Shown in pieces: positions 16,448-27,137 of a stretch of 42,375 nt of DNA. Below the pieces are notes generated by a model. That model did no database searches. It was not told where the DNA came from and saw only the letters and a list, made by a program, of their open reading frames with translations. Every line of letters starts with the position of its first letter. Position 1 is the stretch's first letter. Source of the DNA: Cyanophora paradoxa (Eukaryota; Glaucocystophyceae; Cyanophorales; Cyanophoraceae); the NCBI GenBank assembly GCA_004431415.1, contig QPMI01000319.1:1-42375 (forward strand), given 5' to 3'. The translations under genes and the position numbers were made by a program.

Positions 16448-19400
16448 CCCACACGAAACAGCAGGCAGGGAGCGCTGGGATTCGCCAGAGCACTCTGGCA
16501 GGTTTGCATGATAGGGAGGGGTGTAAGTTTTCTAGTTTCGAGGTTGGGTGCGGGGCTGCCCCCATTGCCCCCCGAAATCTCACAGGGGTCCCCACCCAAC
16601 ATGGGCAGCCCCGACCCCAACCTCGAAACTAGAAAACTAACACCCCCCCCTACCATGCAATCCTGCCAGAGTGCTCTGGCAAATCCCAGCGCTCCCTGCC
16701 TGCTGTTTCGTGTGGGTGGGGACCCCTGTGAGATTTCGGGGGGCGATCGGGGCAGCCCCGAACCCAACCTTGAAACTAGGAAACCAACACCCCTCCCTAT
16801 CATGCAAACCTGCCAGAGTGCTCTGGCGAATCCCAGCGCTCCCTGCCTGATGTTTTGTGTGGTTGGGGACCTCTGTGAGATTTCTGGGGACAACATGGGC
16901 AGCGATCAGTGCAGCCCCAAACCCAACCTCGACACTAGAAAACTAACATCCTCCCAATCATGCAACCCTGCCAGAGTGCTCTGGCGAATCCCAGCGCTCC
17001 CTGCCTGCTGTTTTGTGTGGGTGGGGACCCCTGTGAGATTTGGGGGGGCAATGGGGGCAGCCCCAAACCCAACCACACAAAACAGCAGGAAGGGAGCCCT
17101 GGGATTCACCAGAGCACTCTGGCAGGTTTGCATGATAGGGAGGGGTGTTAGTTTTCTATTTTCGAGGTTGGGTTTGGGGCTGCCCTGATCGCCCCCCGAA
17201 ATCTCAGAGGGGTCCCCACCCCACCCACACCAAACAGCAGGCGGGTAGCGCTGGGATTCGCCAGAGCACTCTGGCAGGTTTGCATGATGGGGAAAGGTGT
17301 GAGTTTTCTAGTTTCGAGGTTGGGTTTGGGGCTGCCCCAATCGCCCCCCAAAATCTGACAGGGATCCCCACCGACACGAAACAGCAGGCAGGTAGTGCTG
17401 GGATTTGCCAGAGCACTCTGGCAGGTTTGCATGATAGGGAGGGGTGCAAGTTTTCTAGTTTCGGGGTTGGGTGCGGGGCTGCCACCATCGCCCCCCGAAA
17501 TCTGACAGGGGTCCCCACCCACACGAAACAGCAGGCAGGGAGCGCTGGGATTCGCCAGAGCACCCTGGCAAATTTGCATGATAGGGAGGGGTGTTAGTTT
17601 TCTAGTTTCGGGGTTGGGTTCGGGGCTGCCCCCATCACCCCCTGAAATCTCACAGGGGTCCCCACCCACAGGAAACAGCAGGCAGGGAGTGCTGGGATTT
17701 GCCAGAGCACTCTGGCAGGTTTGCATGATAGGGAGGGGTGTAAGTTTTCTAGTTTCGGGGTTGGGTTCGGGGCTGCCACCATCGCCCCCCGAAATCTCAC
17801 AGGGGTCCCCACCCACACAAAACAGCAGGCAGGGAGCGCTGGGATTCGCCAGAGCACTCTGGCAGGTTTGCCTGATAGGGAGGGGTGTTAGTTTTCTAGT
17901 TTCCAGGTTGGGTTCGGGGCTGCCCCCATTGCCCCCCAAAATCTGACAGGGATCCCCACCGACACGAAACAGCAGGCAGGTAGTGCTGGGATTTGCCAGA
18001 GCACTCTGGCAGGTTTGCATGATAGGGAGGGGTGTAAGTTTTCTAGTTTTGGGGTTGGGTGCGGGGCTGCCACCATCGCCCCCCGAAATCTGACAGGGGT
18101 CCCCACCCACACGAAACAGCAGGCAGGGAGCGCTGGGATTCGCCAGAGCACTCTGGCAGATTTGCATGATAGGGAGGGGTGTTAGTTTTCTACTTTCAGG
18201 GTTGGGTTCGGGGCTGCCCCCATCACCCCCCGAAATCTCACAGGGGTCCCCACCCACACGAAACAGCAGGCAGGGAGCGCTGGGATTCGCCAGAGCACTC
18301 TGGCAGATTTGCATGATAGGGAGGGGTGTTAGTTTTCTACTTTCAGGGTTGGGTTCGGGGCTGCCCCCATCACCCCCCAAAATCTCACTGGGGTCCCCAC
18401 CCACACGAAACAGCAGGCAGGGAGTGCTGGGATTCGCCAGAGCACTCTGGCTGGTTTGCATGATAGGGGGGGGTGTTGGTTTTCTAGTTTCAAGGTTGGG
18501 TTCGGGGCTGCCCCCATCACCCCCCAAAATCTCACAGGGGTCCCCACCCACACGAAACAGCAGGCAGGGAGCGCTGGGATTCGCCAGAGCACCCTGGCAA
18601 ATTTGCATGATAGGGAGGGGTGTTAGTTTTCTAGTTTGGGGGTTGGGTTCGGGGCTGCCCCCATCACCCCCCAAAATCTCACAGGGGTCCCCACCCACAG
18701 GAAACAGCCGGCAGGGAGTGCTGGGATTCGCCAGAGCACTCTGGCAGGTTTGCATGATAGGGAGGGGGTTCGGGGCTGCCCCCATTGCCCCCCAAAATCT
18801 GACAGGGATCCCCACCGACACGAAACAGCAGGCAGGTAGTGCTGGGATTTGCCAGAGCACTCTGGCAGGTTTGCATGATAGGGAGGGGTGTAAGTTTTCT
18901 AGTTTCGGGGTTGGGTGCGGGGCTGCCACCATCGCCCCCCGAAATCTGACAGGGGTCCCCACCCACACGAAACAGCAGGCAGGGAGCGCTGGGATTCGCC
19001 AGAGCACTCTGGCAGATTTGCATGATAGGGAGGGGTGTTAGTTTTCTACTTTCAGGGTTGGGTTCGGGGCTGCCCCCATCACCCCCGAAATCTCACAGGG
19101 GTCCCCACCCACACGAAACAGCAGGCAGGGAGCGCTGGGATTCGCCAGAGCACTCTGGCAGATTTGCATGATAGGGAGGGGTGTTAGTTTTCTACTTTCA
19201 GGGTTGGGTTCGGGGCTGCCCCCATCACCCCCCAAAATCTCACTGGGGTCCCCACCCACACGAAACAGCAGGCAGGGAGTGCTGGGATTCGCCAGAGCAC
19301 TCTGGCTGGTTTGCATGATAGGGGGGGGTGTTGGTTTTCTAGTTTCAAGGTTGGGTTCGGGGCTGCCCCCATCACCCCCCAAAATCTCACAGGGGTCCCC

Positions 19401-22400
19401 ACCCACACGAAACAGCAGGCAGGGAGCGCTGGGATTCGCCAGAGCACCCTGGCAAATTTGCATGATAGGGAGGGGTGTTAGTTTTCTAGTTTGGGGGTTG
19501 GGTTCGGGGCTGCCCCCATCACCCCCTGAAATCTCACAGGGGTCCCCACCCACAGGAAACAGCAGGCAGGGAGTGCTGGGATTTGCCAGAGCACTCTGGC
19601 AGGTTTGCATGATAGGGAGGGGTGTAAGGTTTCTAGTTTCGGGGTTGGGTTCGGGGCTGCCACCATCGCCCCCCGAAATCTTACAGGGGTCCCCACCCAC
19701 ACGAAACAGCAGGCAGGGAGCGCTGGGATTCGCCAGAGCACTCTGGCAGGTTTGCCTGATAGGGAGGGGTGTTAGTTTTCTAGTTTCGAGGTTGGGTTCG
19801 GGGCTGCCCCCATTGCCCCCCAAAATCTGACAGGGATCCCCACCGACACGAAACAGCAGGCAGGTAGTGCTGGGATTTGCCAGAGCACTCTGGCAGGTTT
19901 GCATGATAGGGAGGGGTGTAAGTTTTCTAGTTTCGGGGTTGGGTGCGGGGCTGCCCACAAAACAGCAGGCAGGGAGCGCTGGGATTCGCCAGAGCACTCT
20001 GGCAGGTTTGCCTGATAGGGAGGGGTGTTAGTTTTCTAGTTTCCAGGTTGGGTTCGGGGCTGCCCCCATTGCCCCCCAAAATCTGACAGGGATCCCCACC
20101 AACACGAAACAGCAGGCAGGTAGTGCTGGGATTTGCCAGAGCACTCTGGCAGGTTTGCATGATAGGGAGGGGTGTAAGTTTTCTAGTTTCGGGGTTGGGT
20201 TCGGGGCTGCCACCATCGCCCCCCAAAATCTGACAGGGGTCCCCACCCACACGAAACAGCAGGCAGGGAGCGCTGGGATTCGCCAGAGCACCCTGGCAAA
20301 TTTGCATGATAGGGAGGGGTGTTAGTTTTCTAGTTTCGGGGTTGGGTTCGGGGCTGCCCCCATCACCCCCTGAAATCTGACAGACCCCTGTGAGATTTTG
20401 GGGGGCGATCGGGGCAGCCCGAAACCCAACCTCGAAACTAGAAAACTAACACCCCTCCCTATCATGCAAACCTGCCAGAGTGCTCTGGCGGATCCCAGCG
20501 CCCCCTGCCTGCTGTTTCGTGTGGGTGGGGACCCACAGAAATCCCCACCCACATGAAACAGCAGGCAGATCGGATTCGCCAGAGCACTCTCGCAGGTTTG
20601 CATGATAGGGCGGGGTGTTAGGTTTCTAGTTTTGAAGTTGGGTTCGGGGCTGCCCCCATCGCCCCCCGATATCTCACAGGGGTCCCCACCCACATGAAAC
20701 AGCAGGAACGGGGGGCTGGGATTCACCAGAGCACTCTGGCAGTTTTGTATGATAGGGTGGGGTGTTAGTTTTCTAGTTTCGAGGTTGGGTTCAGGGCCCC
20801 CCCCATCGCCTCCTGAAATCTCGGAGGGGTCCCCACCCACACCAAACAGCAGGCAGGGAGCGCTGGTATTCGCCAGAGCACTCTGGCAGGTTTGCATGAT
20901 AGGGCGGGGTGTTAGGTTTCTAGTTTCGGTGTTGGGTTCGGGGTGGCTCCAACCGCCCCCCGAAATTTCACAGGGGTCCCCACCCACACGAAACAGCAGG
21001 CAGGGAGCGCTGGGATTCGCCAGAGCACTCTGGCAGGTTTGCATGATAGGGAGGGGTGTAAGTTTTCTAGTTTCGAGGTTGGGTTCGGGGCTGCCCCCAT
21101 TGCCCCCCAAAATCTGACAGGGGTCCCCACCCACACAAAACAGCAGGAAGGGGGCGCTGGGATTCGCCAGAGCACTCTGGCAGGTTTGCATGATAGGGAG
21201 GGGTGTTAGTTTTCTGGTTTCGAAGTTGGGTTCGGGGCTGCCCCCATCGCCCCCCGAAATTTCACAGGGGTCCCCACCCACACGAAACAGCAGGCAGGGA
21301 GAGTTGGGACTCGCCAGAGCACTCTGGCAGGTTTGCAGCAGGTTTGCATGATAGGGAGGGGTGTAAGGTTTCTAGTTTCGAGGTTGGGTTCGGGGCTGCC
21401 CCGATCGCCCCACGAAATCTCACAGAAATCCCCACCCACATGAAACAGCAGGCAGATCGGATTCGCCAGAGCACTCTCGCAGGTTTGCATGATAGGGCGG
21501 GGTGTTAGTTTTCTAGTTTCGAGGTTGGGTGCGGGGCTGCCCCCATTGCCCCCCGAAATTTCACAGGGGCCCCCACCCACACGAAACAGCAGGAAGGGGG
21601 CGCTGGGATTCGCCAGAGCACTCTGGCGGGTTTGCATGATAGGGAGGGGTGTAAGTTTTCTAGTTTCGAGGTTGGGTTCGGGGCTGCCCCCATTGCCCCC
21701 CAAAATCTGACAGGGGTCCCCACCCACACAAAACAGCAGGAAGGGGGCGCTGGGATTCGCCAGAGCACTCTGGCAGGTTTGCATGATAGGGAGGGGTGTA
21801 AGTTTTCTGGTTTCGAAGTTGGGTTCGGGGCTGCCCCCATCGCCCCCCGAAATTTCACAGGGGTCCCCACCCACACGAAACAGCAGGCAGGGAGAGCTGG
21901 GATTCGCCAGAGCACTCTGGCAGGTTTGCAGCAGGTTTGCATGATAGGGAGGGGTGTAAGGTTTCTAGTTTCGAGGTTGGGTTCGGGGCTGCCCCGATCG
22001 CCCCACGAAATCTCACAGAAATCCCCACCCACATGAAACAGCAGGCAGATCGGATTCGCCAGAGCACTCTCGCTGGTTTGCATGATAGGGCGGGGTGTTA
22101 GTTTTCTAGTTTCGAGGTTGGGTGCGGGGCTGCCCCCATTGCCCCCCGAAATTTCACAGGGGTCCCCACCCACACGAAACAGCAGGAAGGGGGCGCTGGG
22201 ATTCGCCAGAGCACTCTGGCTGGTTTGCATGATAGGGCAGGGTGTTAGTTTTCTGGTTTCGAAGTTGGGTTCGGGGCTGCCCCCATCGCCCCCCGAAATT
22301 TCACAGGGGTCCCCACCCAACCTGGACACTGGAAAACAAATACCCCTCACTATCATGCAAACCTGCCTGCCCATGTGGGGAGCAGTTGCTGTCCAAGAAA

Positions 22401-22579
22401 GATGCAATTGCAACACCCCTCCCTATCATGCAAACCAGCCAGAGTGCTCTGGGGAATCCCAGCGCTCCCTGCCTGCTGTTTCCTGTGGGGGTGGGGACCC
22501 CTGTGAGATTTCGGGTGGCGATGGGGGCGGCCCCCAACCCAACCTCGAAACTAGAAACCTAACACCCCTCCCTATCATG
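16448..22579. repeat. Large 147-bp satellite array, mostly R
   Basis: About 41 units make up this block. Orientation is R at 16448-16602, F to about 17077, R to about 20384, F to about 20536, R to about 22318, then F to 22579. A six-monomer higher-order period of 855 bp is visible (18346-18760 repeated at about 19201-19615), including a truncated unit at 18764. A 593-bp period appears at 21331 and 21924, marked by the doubled word GCAGGTTTGCA. All long ORFs inside are satellite read-through. Confidence 0.95.
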
Positions 22580-22706
22580 TCGGGGGCAGGGATCCCCCAG
22601 CAGCTGAGGGGGCTGTGAGATATCGGGGGCAGCGGGTGGCCCCGGCCTCGAGAGCTCATTTCCGTTGCGAATGAGCGTCCACTGCATTTTTCTTTGAAGC
22701 GGAACA

Positions 22707-23831
22707 ATGTGCAGGAAAATAGCAGTTGTAGGCATTTTTGGATTATCTGCCGTGCATCTCCTGTCATCGGTAGCTAGCGTGTACCTGTCTAAGCTGTCAA
22801 ACGCGGACTCCCTGTATTCAATTTGCTCTGACGCCACTGACCATGAAATAGTCTTAGAGCCATACAAATCAGATCACTCAGCCTTCAATATAACCTGCCC
22901 TCGATTTGTCTGGCAGAAACTTACTGACCACGCTGGCATCGGTCATCGAATCGCTGAATGGGCCACATCGTTGACAGTTGCGCGATTGTTCAACCTCACG
23001 TTTGTTCACGATCCATTTGTGTCGGTGCACGGAGAGCACGGAGATCAAAGCGGATGGGAAGACTTTCTCGGTCTTGGGGTCGGCGAAATCCAGATTGGAT
23101 TTCTTAGGGCACTGAATACTACCGTGATAGACTTGCCTCCACTTGAGCCAAAATATGGAAATGATGCTTTGTATAATACATATTCTATCATGATAAGAGA
23201 GTCCAGTGAGTGCAACGTACTCTTCCGCCTCCCATTGGGATTTGCATACGACATTCAGCGTCTTACGAAATCAATCGCTGCGCATAAATACAGAACTGCT
23301 CTTCGTAAAATCCAGATATCCTCAAAGTTTTCGTGCAGACCGTGCATAAACATTGCTGTTCACTTCCGTGTTGGTGATATACAACCCACATCTGAGACTT
23401 ATGTTTACAGGGTTTTGTGTAATGTTCTTCAAGAGATTCGCGATTTTTCAAGCAGTTATACTTTTGCTGTTGAAGTGCATGTTTTTGCTGAGAACTTTGG
23501 CAAAGAAAGGTTCATTCTCTTAAATAGGGTCGAAAACGTTACCTTTCATCCATCAGCAAGCGCTCAAGATGCTTTTTATCACTTTACCCAAAGTGATATT
23601 CTTATAATGACACAGAGTGGCCTTGGTGAACAGGCTGCGCTCGTCTCCACAAAACCTCTCGTATTTTCACCACCGACAAGGTTGTCTGTACCATCCAAAT
23701 TTTTTCCAGAAGGATCTGTGCAATGTGATCGTGATGGGAACTGCGGTCTCGAAGGTTTTAATCGATTGAGAGCTTTTCTTATCCGGAAAAAAATGTTTAC
23801 TCTTTGTCAAAGACTGAGAGATAAAGGATGA
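22707..23831 (+). CDS. Putative Golgi glycosyltransferase, fucosyltransferase-like
   Basis: This intact, intronless 374-residue ORF starts at ATG 22707. Residues 5-28 form a hydrophobic signal anchor (VVGIFGLSAVHLL), as in type II Golgi enzymes. The motif AGIGHR (76-81) and the basic motif HFRVGD (219-224) resemble the G-x-G-x-R and HxRxxD signatures of GT-B fucosyltransferases, which transfer fucose from GDP-fucose to glycans. A C-terminal LIMTQSGLGEQAALVSTKP segment resembles a donor-binding region. The sequence has normal mixed composition and no break, so it is the best candidate for a working cellular-type gene here. It is flanked by satellite remnants upstream and a gypsy gag fragment downstream. 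The substrate is uncertain, and another GT-B family is possible. Confidence 0.7.
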   Translation: MCRKIAVVGIFGLSAVHLLSSVASVYLSKLSNADSLYSICSDATDHEIVLEPYKSDHSAFNITCPRFVWQKLTDHAGIGHRIAEWATSLTVARLFNLTFVHDPFVSVHGEHGDQSGWEDFLGLGVGEIQIGFLRALNTTVIDLPPLEPKYGNDALYNTYSIMIRESSECNVLFRLPLGFAYDIQRLTKSIAAHKYRTALRKIQISSKFSCRPCINIAVHFRVGDIQPTSETYVYRVLCNVLQEIRDFSSSYTFAVEVHVFAENFGKERFILLNRVENVTFHPSASAQDAFYHFTQSDILIMTQSGLGEQAALVSTKPLVFSPPTRLSVPSKFFPEGSVQCDRDGNCGLEGFNRLRAFLIRKKMFTLCQRLRDKG

Positions 23832-23950
23832 AGACAAAGCATGTGATCACCATGCAAATCAAGATCATTCCAGACATGTTTCATAACCGTTTGCTCAGTC
23901 AATTCTGGGAAACACTCCTTGGAACGCTCGGAAGGGAGCGCTGGGATTCG

Positions 23951-24477
23951 CAATCACCACCATCAGAAAACTGTCCAGAATCGTGAGAATCGCGCTGGGT
24001 ATAGTGCCCACCGCGACCTCCATGTCCTCCACGTCCAAAATTATAATTACCACGCCAACAGTCACCCTGGGGGCGAGAACTCACTTGGCGTCCAATCTGA
24101 TCTTACTTATCAAGAACTGCATTATTGGTGCGCTTAATCGCAGAGCGCAAATCATCAATTCTCTCGTCTACTTTAATTCCAAAACTCTTCAATTTTTCAT
24201 CCATTAAATATTCTACTTCAGACTTCGTCATGGGGGAAGAAGTAGAGGAAGACTTCATGTCTCTTACTTCAGGAAGAACCAGAGCCACACTCTGTAGTAA
24301 GAGACATGAAACCCAGGTCTCCCTTGGAATGAGAGCCCGCTGCAGAGTCCTGCAATTTCTTCTCCCACAACTGTTTGAGTCTGAAATATAATTTTTGTTT
24401 ATTATTGATTTCCATAGGCAAATTTCCAGGCAAATTCAATTAATTTCAAATATCTTTTATAACTACATCCTCAGTCA
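23951..24477 (-). pseudogene. Gypsy family B-related gag fragment, broken
   Basis: Minus-strand pieces match parts of the Gag region of the element at 24.7-29.2 kb. Read in order they are a LNLPGNLPMEINNKQKL segment with a downstream tryptophan, a helix-rich segment (YLMDEKLKSFGIKVDERIDD), and an Arg/Gly-rich nucleic-acid-binding tail (RPQGDCWRGNYNFGRGG). Gag forms the particle and binds element RNA. The copy is dead: there is an in-frame TAA between the helical segment and the RG tail, a frame change near 24270, and stops near 24460. It differs in sequence from the larger copy, so it is an independent, older insertion. A 22-bp satellite word (23929-23950) abuts its end. Confidence 0.75.
24254..24310. 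repeat. 15-bp perfect inverted repeat in gag fragment
   Basis: TTCATGTCTCTTACT at 24254-24268 is matched by its exact reverse complement at 24296-24310, with 27 bp between. It coincides with the frame break of the gag fragment and may mark a foldback rearrangement. Confidence 0.7.
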
Positions 24478-24660
24478 AATCGCAGAGTGCTCTGGCGAAT
24501 CCCGGCGCTCCCTGCCTGCTGTTTCGTGTGGGTGGGGACCCCTGTGAGATTTCGGGGGGCGATGGGGGTAGCCCGGAACCCAACCTCGAAACCAGAAAAC
24601 TAACACCCCTCCCTATCATGCAAACCTGCCAGAGCGCTCTGGCGAATCCTAGTGCTCTCT
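24478..24660 (+). repeat. 147-bp satellite, F, about 1.2 units
   Basis: A short island of F-orientation satellite lies between the gag fragment and the family B LTR. It begins inside the dyad word CAGAGTGCTCTGG. Confidence 0.92.
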
Positions 24661-24691
24661 CCCTATGCTGGAGATATCTGATTTGAATATA

Positions 24692-24823
24692 TGACGGGTT
24701 GCGGCCAGAAATGATCAAAGAACACTTGGGAGAACATGTTTACCGTCATTTGCAAGAGTCTCGTGTATTTATTCCAGAAGCCAGTACAAGCCCCCAACTG
24801 ACTACCACACGCAAGGCACAGGG
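24692..24823 (-). mobile_element. 3' LTR (partial) of gypsy family B element
   Basis: This sequence lies behind the integrase end of the minus-strand element. On that strand it could run from TGTGCC to CCCGTCA, giving TG...CA ends. It contains AATAAA (TTTATT at 24768-24773 on the + strand), a likely polyadenylation signal. Bases 24692-24793 recur at 2432-2534. I found no second copy near 29.2-29.8 kb, so the 5' LTR is missing or too diverged to see. Confidence 0.55.
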
Positions 24824-24904
24824 CTACCCTACGAGGGGAGTTTGGGTCCGAGATACAACATTTCTCGCTCCGTAGTCGAGAGGGCCACGTACTCGCTGGC
24901 CAAC

Positions 24905-25200
24905 TCAATCACGCTCAACGTAGGGAATGAGACGATTGGCGTGAACCGTGATCTTGTCACCGGTAGAATAGCCAAGCTTGTTATCGCCACCAACAAAACG
25001 AACCACGTAGGACACACCATGTCCACGAGAGGCATCAGCAACGATCTCCCAAGGACCAGTGAATTTGGGGTCCATCTTGCGCAAACGAGTCGAAGGGGTC
25101 TTGACACAGACCAATTCACCCTGAACGAACAACGGGTCACGCGAGGGTGAGGCAGCTTGCCCTTGTGCATCCTGTCGAGCTTGCCGAACCAAATCAGAAG
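24905..25200 (-). pseudogene. Integrase C-terminal GPY/F domain, family B
   Basis: This is the end of Pol in the family B element. The motif KFTGPWEIV is the GPY/F module found at the C-terminus of Ty3/gypsy integrases, within an SH3-like fold that binds DNA. It is preceded by DPLFVQGELVCVKTPS and ends NRLIPYVERD before the stop. The preceding integrase core is truncated. A 20-bp word that encodes GVPRKI is duplicated with a 33-bp period at 25199-25251, and the domain lies in a different frame. The piece between the second catalytic Asp and this domain is missing, so the integrase cannot be active. Confidence 0.82.
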
Positions 25201-27137
25201 ATTTTGCGAGGAACTCCACCACGATCAGAAGAGATTTTGCGAGGAACTCCATGTTCAGGAATCCAATGTTCGAAAAGTGCGCGAACAGCGACAGTGGCCA
25301 ACTTGGACCGTGCAGGCACTGCGGTGCCCCATCGAGTAAAAACATCGACAATTGTCACCACGTACTTATTACCACGACTTGATTTGGGAAATGGTCCAAC
25401 GATGTCGATCTCGATATGTTGCATAGGAGCATCAGCAACAACAGGTACAGTCGGAAGATTTGAAGAGGTTGGCTTCGGTTTAATCAACTGACACTTGTGG
25501 CAGCTCCGAACGTAATCATAGACATCGCGACGCAAATTCTTCCAATAGTAACGAGATGAGACAAGATCGATCAACTTGGTCACTCCAGGATGTCCGAAAT
25601 TGTCATGAAGAGCCCGAAGGACCTGTTGAGTCATGGGGTACGGAACAACGACTTGAAAAGAATCAGATCCAGTTCGTTGGCGACAAAGAACATCACACTT
25701 CAGTACGAATTTCCCACTCTTGAGAGTTCGCTCCACTGACTTGTCCACGCCCTCAGGAAGGACAAGCACATCATCTTCAAGATACCTGATCATGGTGTTG
25801 AGCAACGGATCCTCAAGTTGAGCAGCTCTAATATCAGAAGCAGAAAGAGATAAGTCAAGCTCAACTGCATTCACAAGAATAGGGATGAGAATGATAGGAG
25901 AAATTAGAGACAACCCCTCAATCTTGGCAACAACTCGCTTCACAAGTCTCGAAAGTGCATCGGCATCAGCATTCAGGGTACCAGACTTTTGAGAAATTTC
26001 ATAATTGTACTCCTGCATTCCAAGAATCCAGAGGGTAATCCGAGCATTTGGGAACTCCTTATTCGACTTCATATACTGGAGAGCACTGTGATCCGACTTG
26101 ATGAAGAACTTGGGGCCTTTCAGATAATGTGAAAACTTTTTTGTCACAGCCCAGTAAACAGCATATAACTCCTGCTCAGTAACTGTCCACTTCTGTTGCT
26201 CGTCTGATAATGGCTCTGCAGCATATGCAATAACAACCTCCTTGTTCCACTTGCGCTCAGCTGGGGTGAGGCTCTTAGAAGCAAATGAAATGACTCGCTC
26301 CTGACCATTGTCATCCAGTTGCGACAACACAGCACCAATGCCAGTTTTCGAAGCATCTGTTTTGAGGATAAAAGTCTTCTTGAAATCTGGATATGCAAGA
26401 ATAGGAGAGGAACACAATAACTCCTTGAGCTTCTGAAAAGCAAAGTCTTGTGATTCTCCCCATACAAACAAATTCTTGGATTTCAGCAAATCATATAATG
26501 GAGAAGCAATGATTGCACATGAAGGTATGAAGACCCTGTAGTAATTCACTAAACCTAAGAAAGACCTGACTTCTGATACAGATGTTGGAGTCTTGAAATT
26601 CTTCACAGCCTGAACTTTGCTGTCACAAGGCTTGATTCCTTCTCGGCACACAACAAATCCAAGGTACTCAGCTTCAGCCTTGAAGAAACGACACTTGCGT
26701 GCTTTTAACCGCAGGTGAGCAGCAATCAGCTGATCAAAAACCCATTCAAGATGTTCGAAGTGCTCCTTCAGACTCCTGGAAAAGACACAAATATCATCGA
26801 GATAGACAAGAATAAAGATGTAAAGGTATGCTCCTAACACTCCATTCATCAACATCTGAAATGTCGCAGGGGCCGTTTTGAGGCCCTGAGGCATGACATT
26901 CCACTCATACAAACCAGTTGGTGTCCTAAAAGCTGTCTTTGGCCGATCCTTATCACTCATCTTGACATTCCAATATCCATCATCACAACCTGCAACAGAT
27001 ATATATATATATGGATCCAGAAAGAGCTTCAAGAGCATCATCAATTCTTGGTCAGGGATATGCATCATCCTTGGTAACACTGTTGAGCCTTCTGTAATCA
27101 ATACAGAAGCGATATGAGCCATCCTTCTTCCGCACAA
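25194..27137 (-). pseudogene. Gypsy family B pol: RT, RNase H, integrase
   Basis: This long minus frame carries most of Pol. RT shows YLDD at residues 112-115. The connection has SEVRSFLGLVNYYRVF. RNase H begins ILKTDASKTG and ends NADADALSR. The integrase zinc domain has an HHCC pattern ending SCHKCQ, and the integrase core starts HIEIDIVGP and reaches SSDRGG. The frame stops there, before the catalytic Glu. RNase H contains an apparent internal duplication: SLTPAERKW is followed about 20 residues later by an equivalent PLSDEQQKW segment that looks like another family's version. The N-terminal 50 residues are out of frame; the real RT start is in the next ORF upstream. It is a defective copy. 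Confidence 0.92.

Noticed and set aside
17148-19007. Minus-strand ORF of 619 residues and overlapping + ORFs
   Set aside because: Pure satellite read-through with 49-residue repeats; no start context and no non-repeat domain.
24905-25150. Plus-strand ORFs over the gypsy integrase end
   Set aside because: They are shadows of the minus-strand GPY/F domain, which has a recognised motif.
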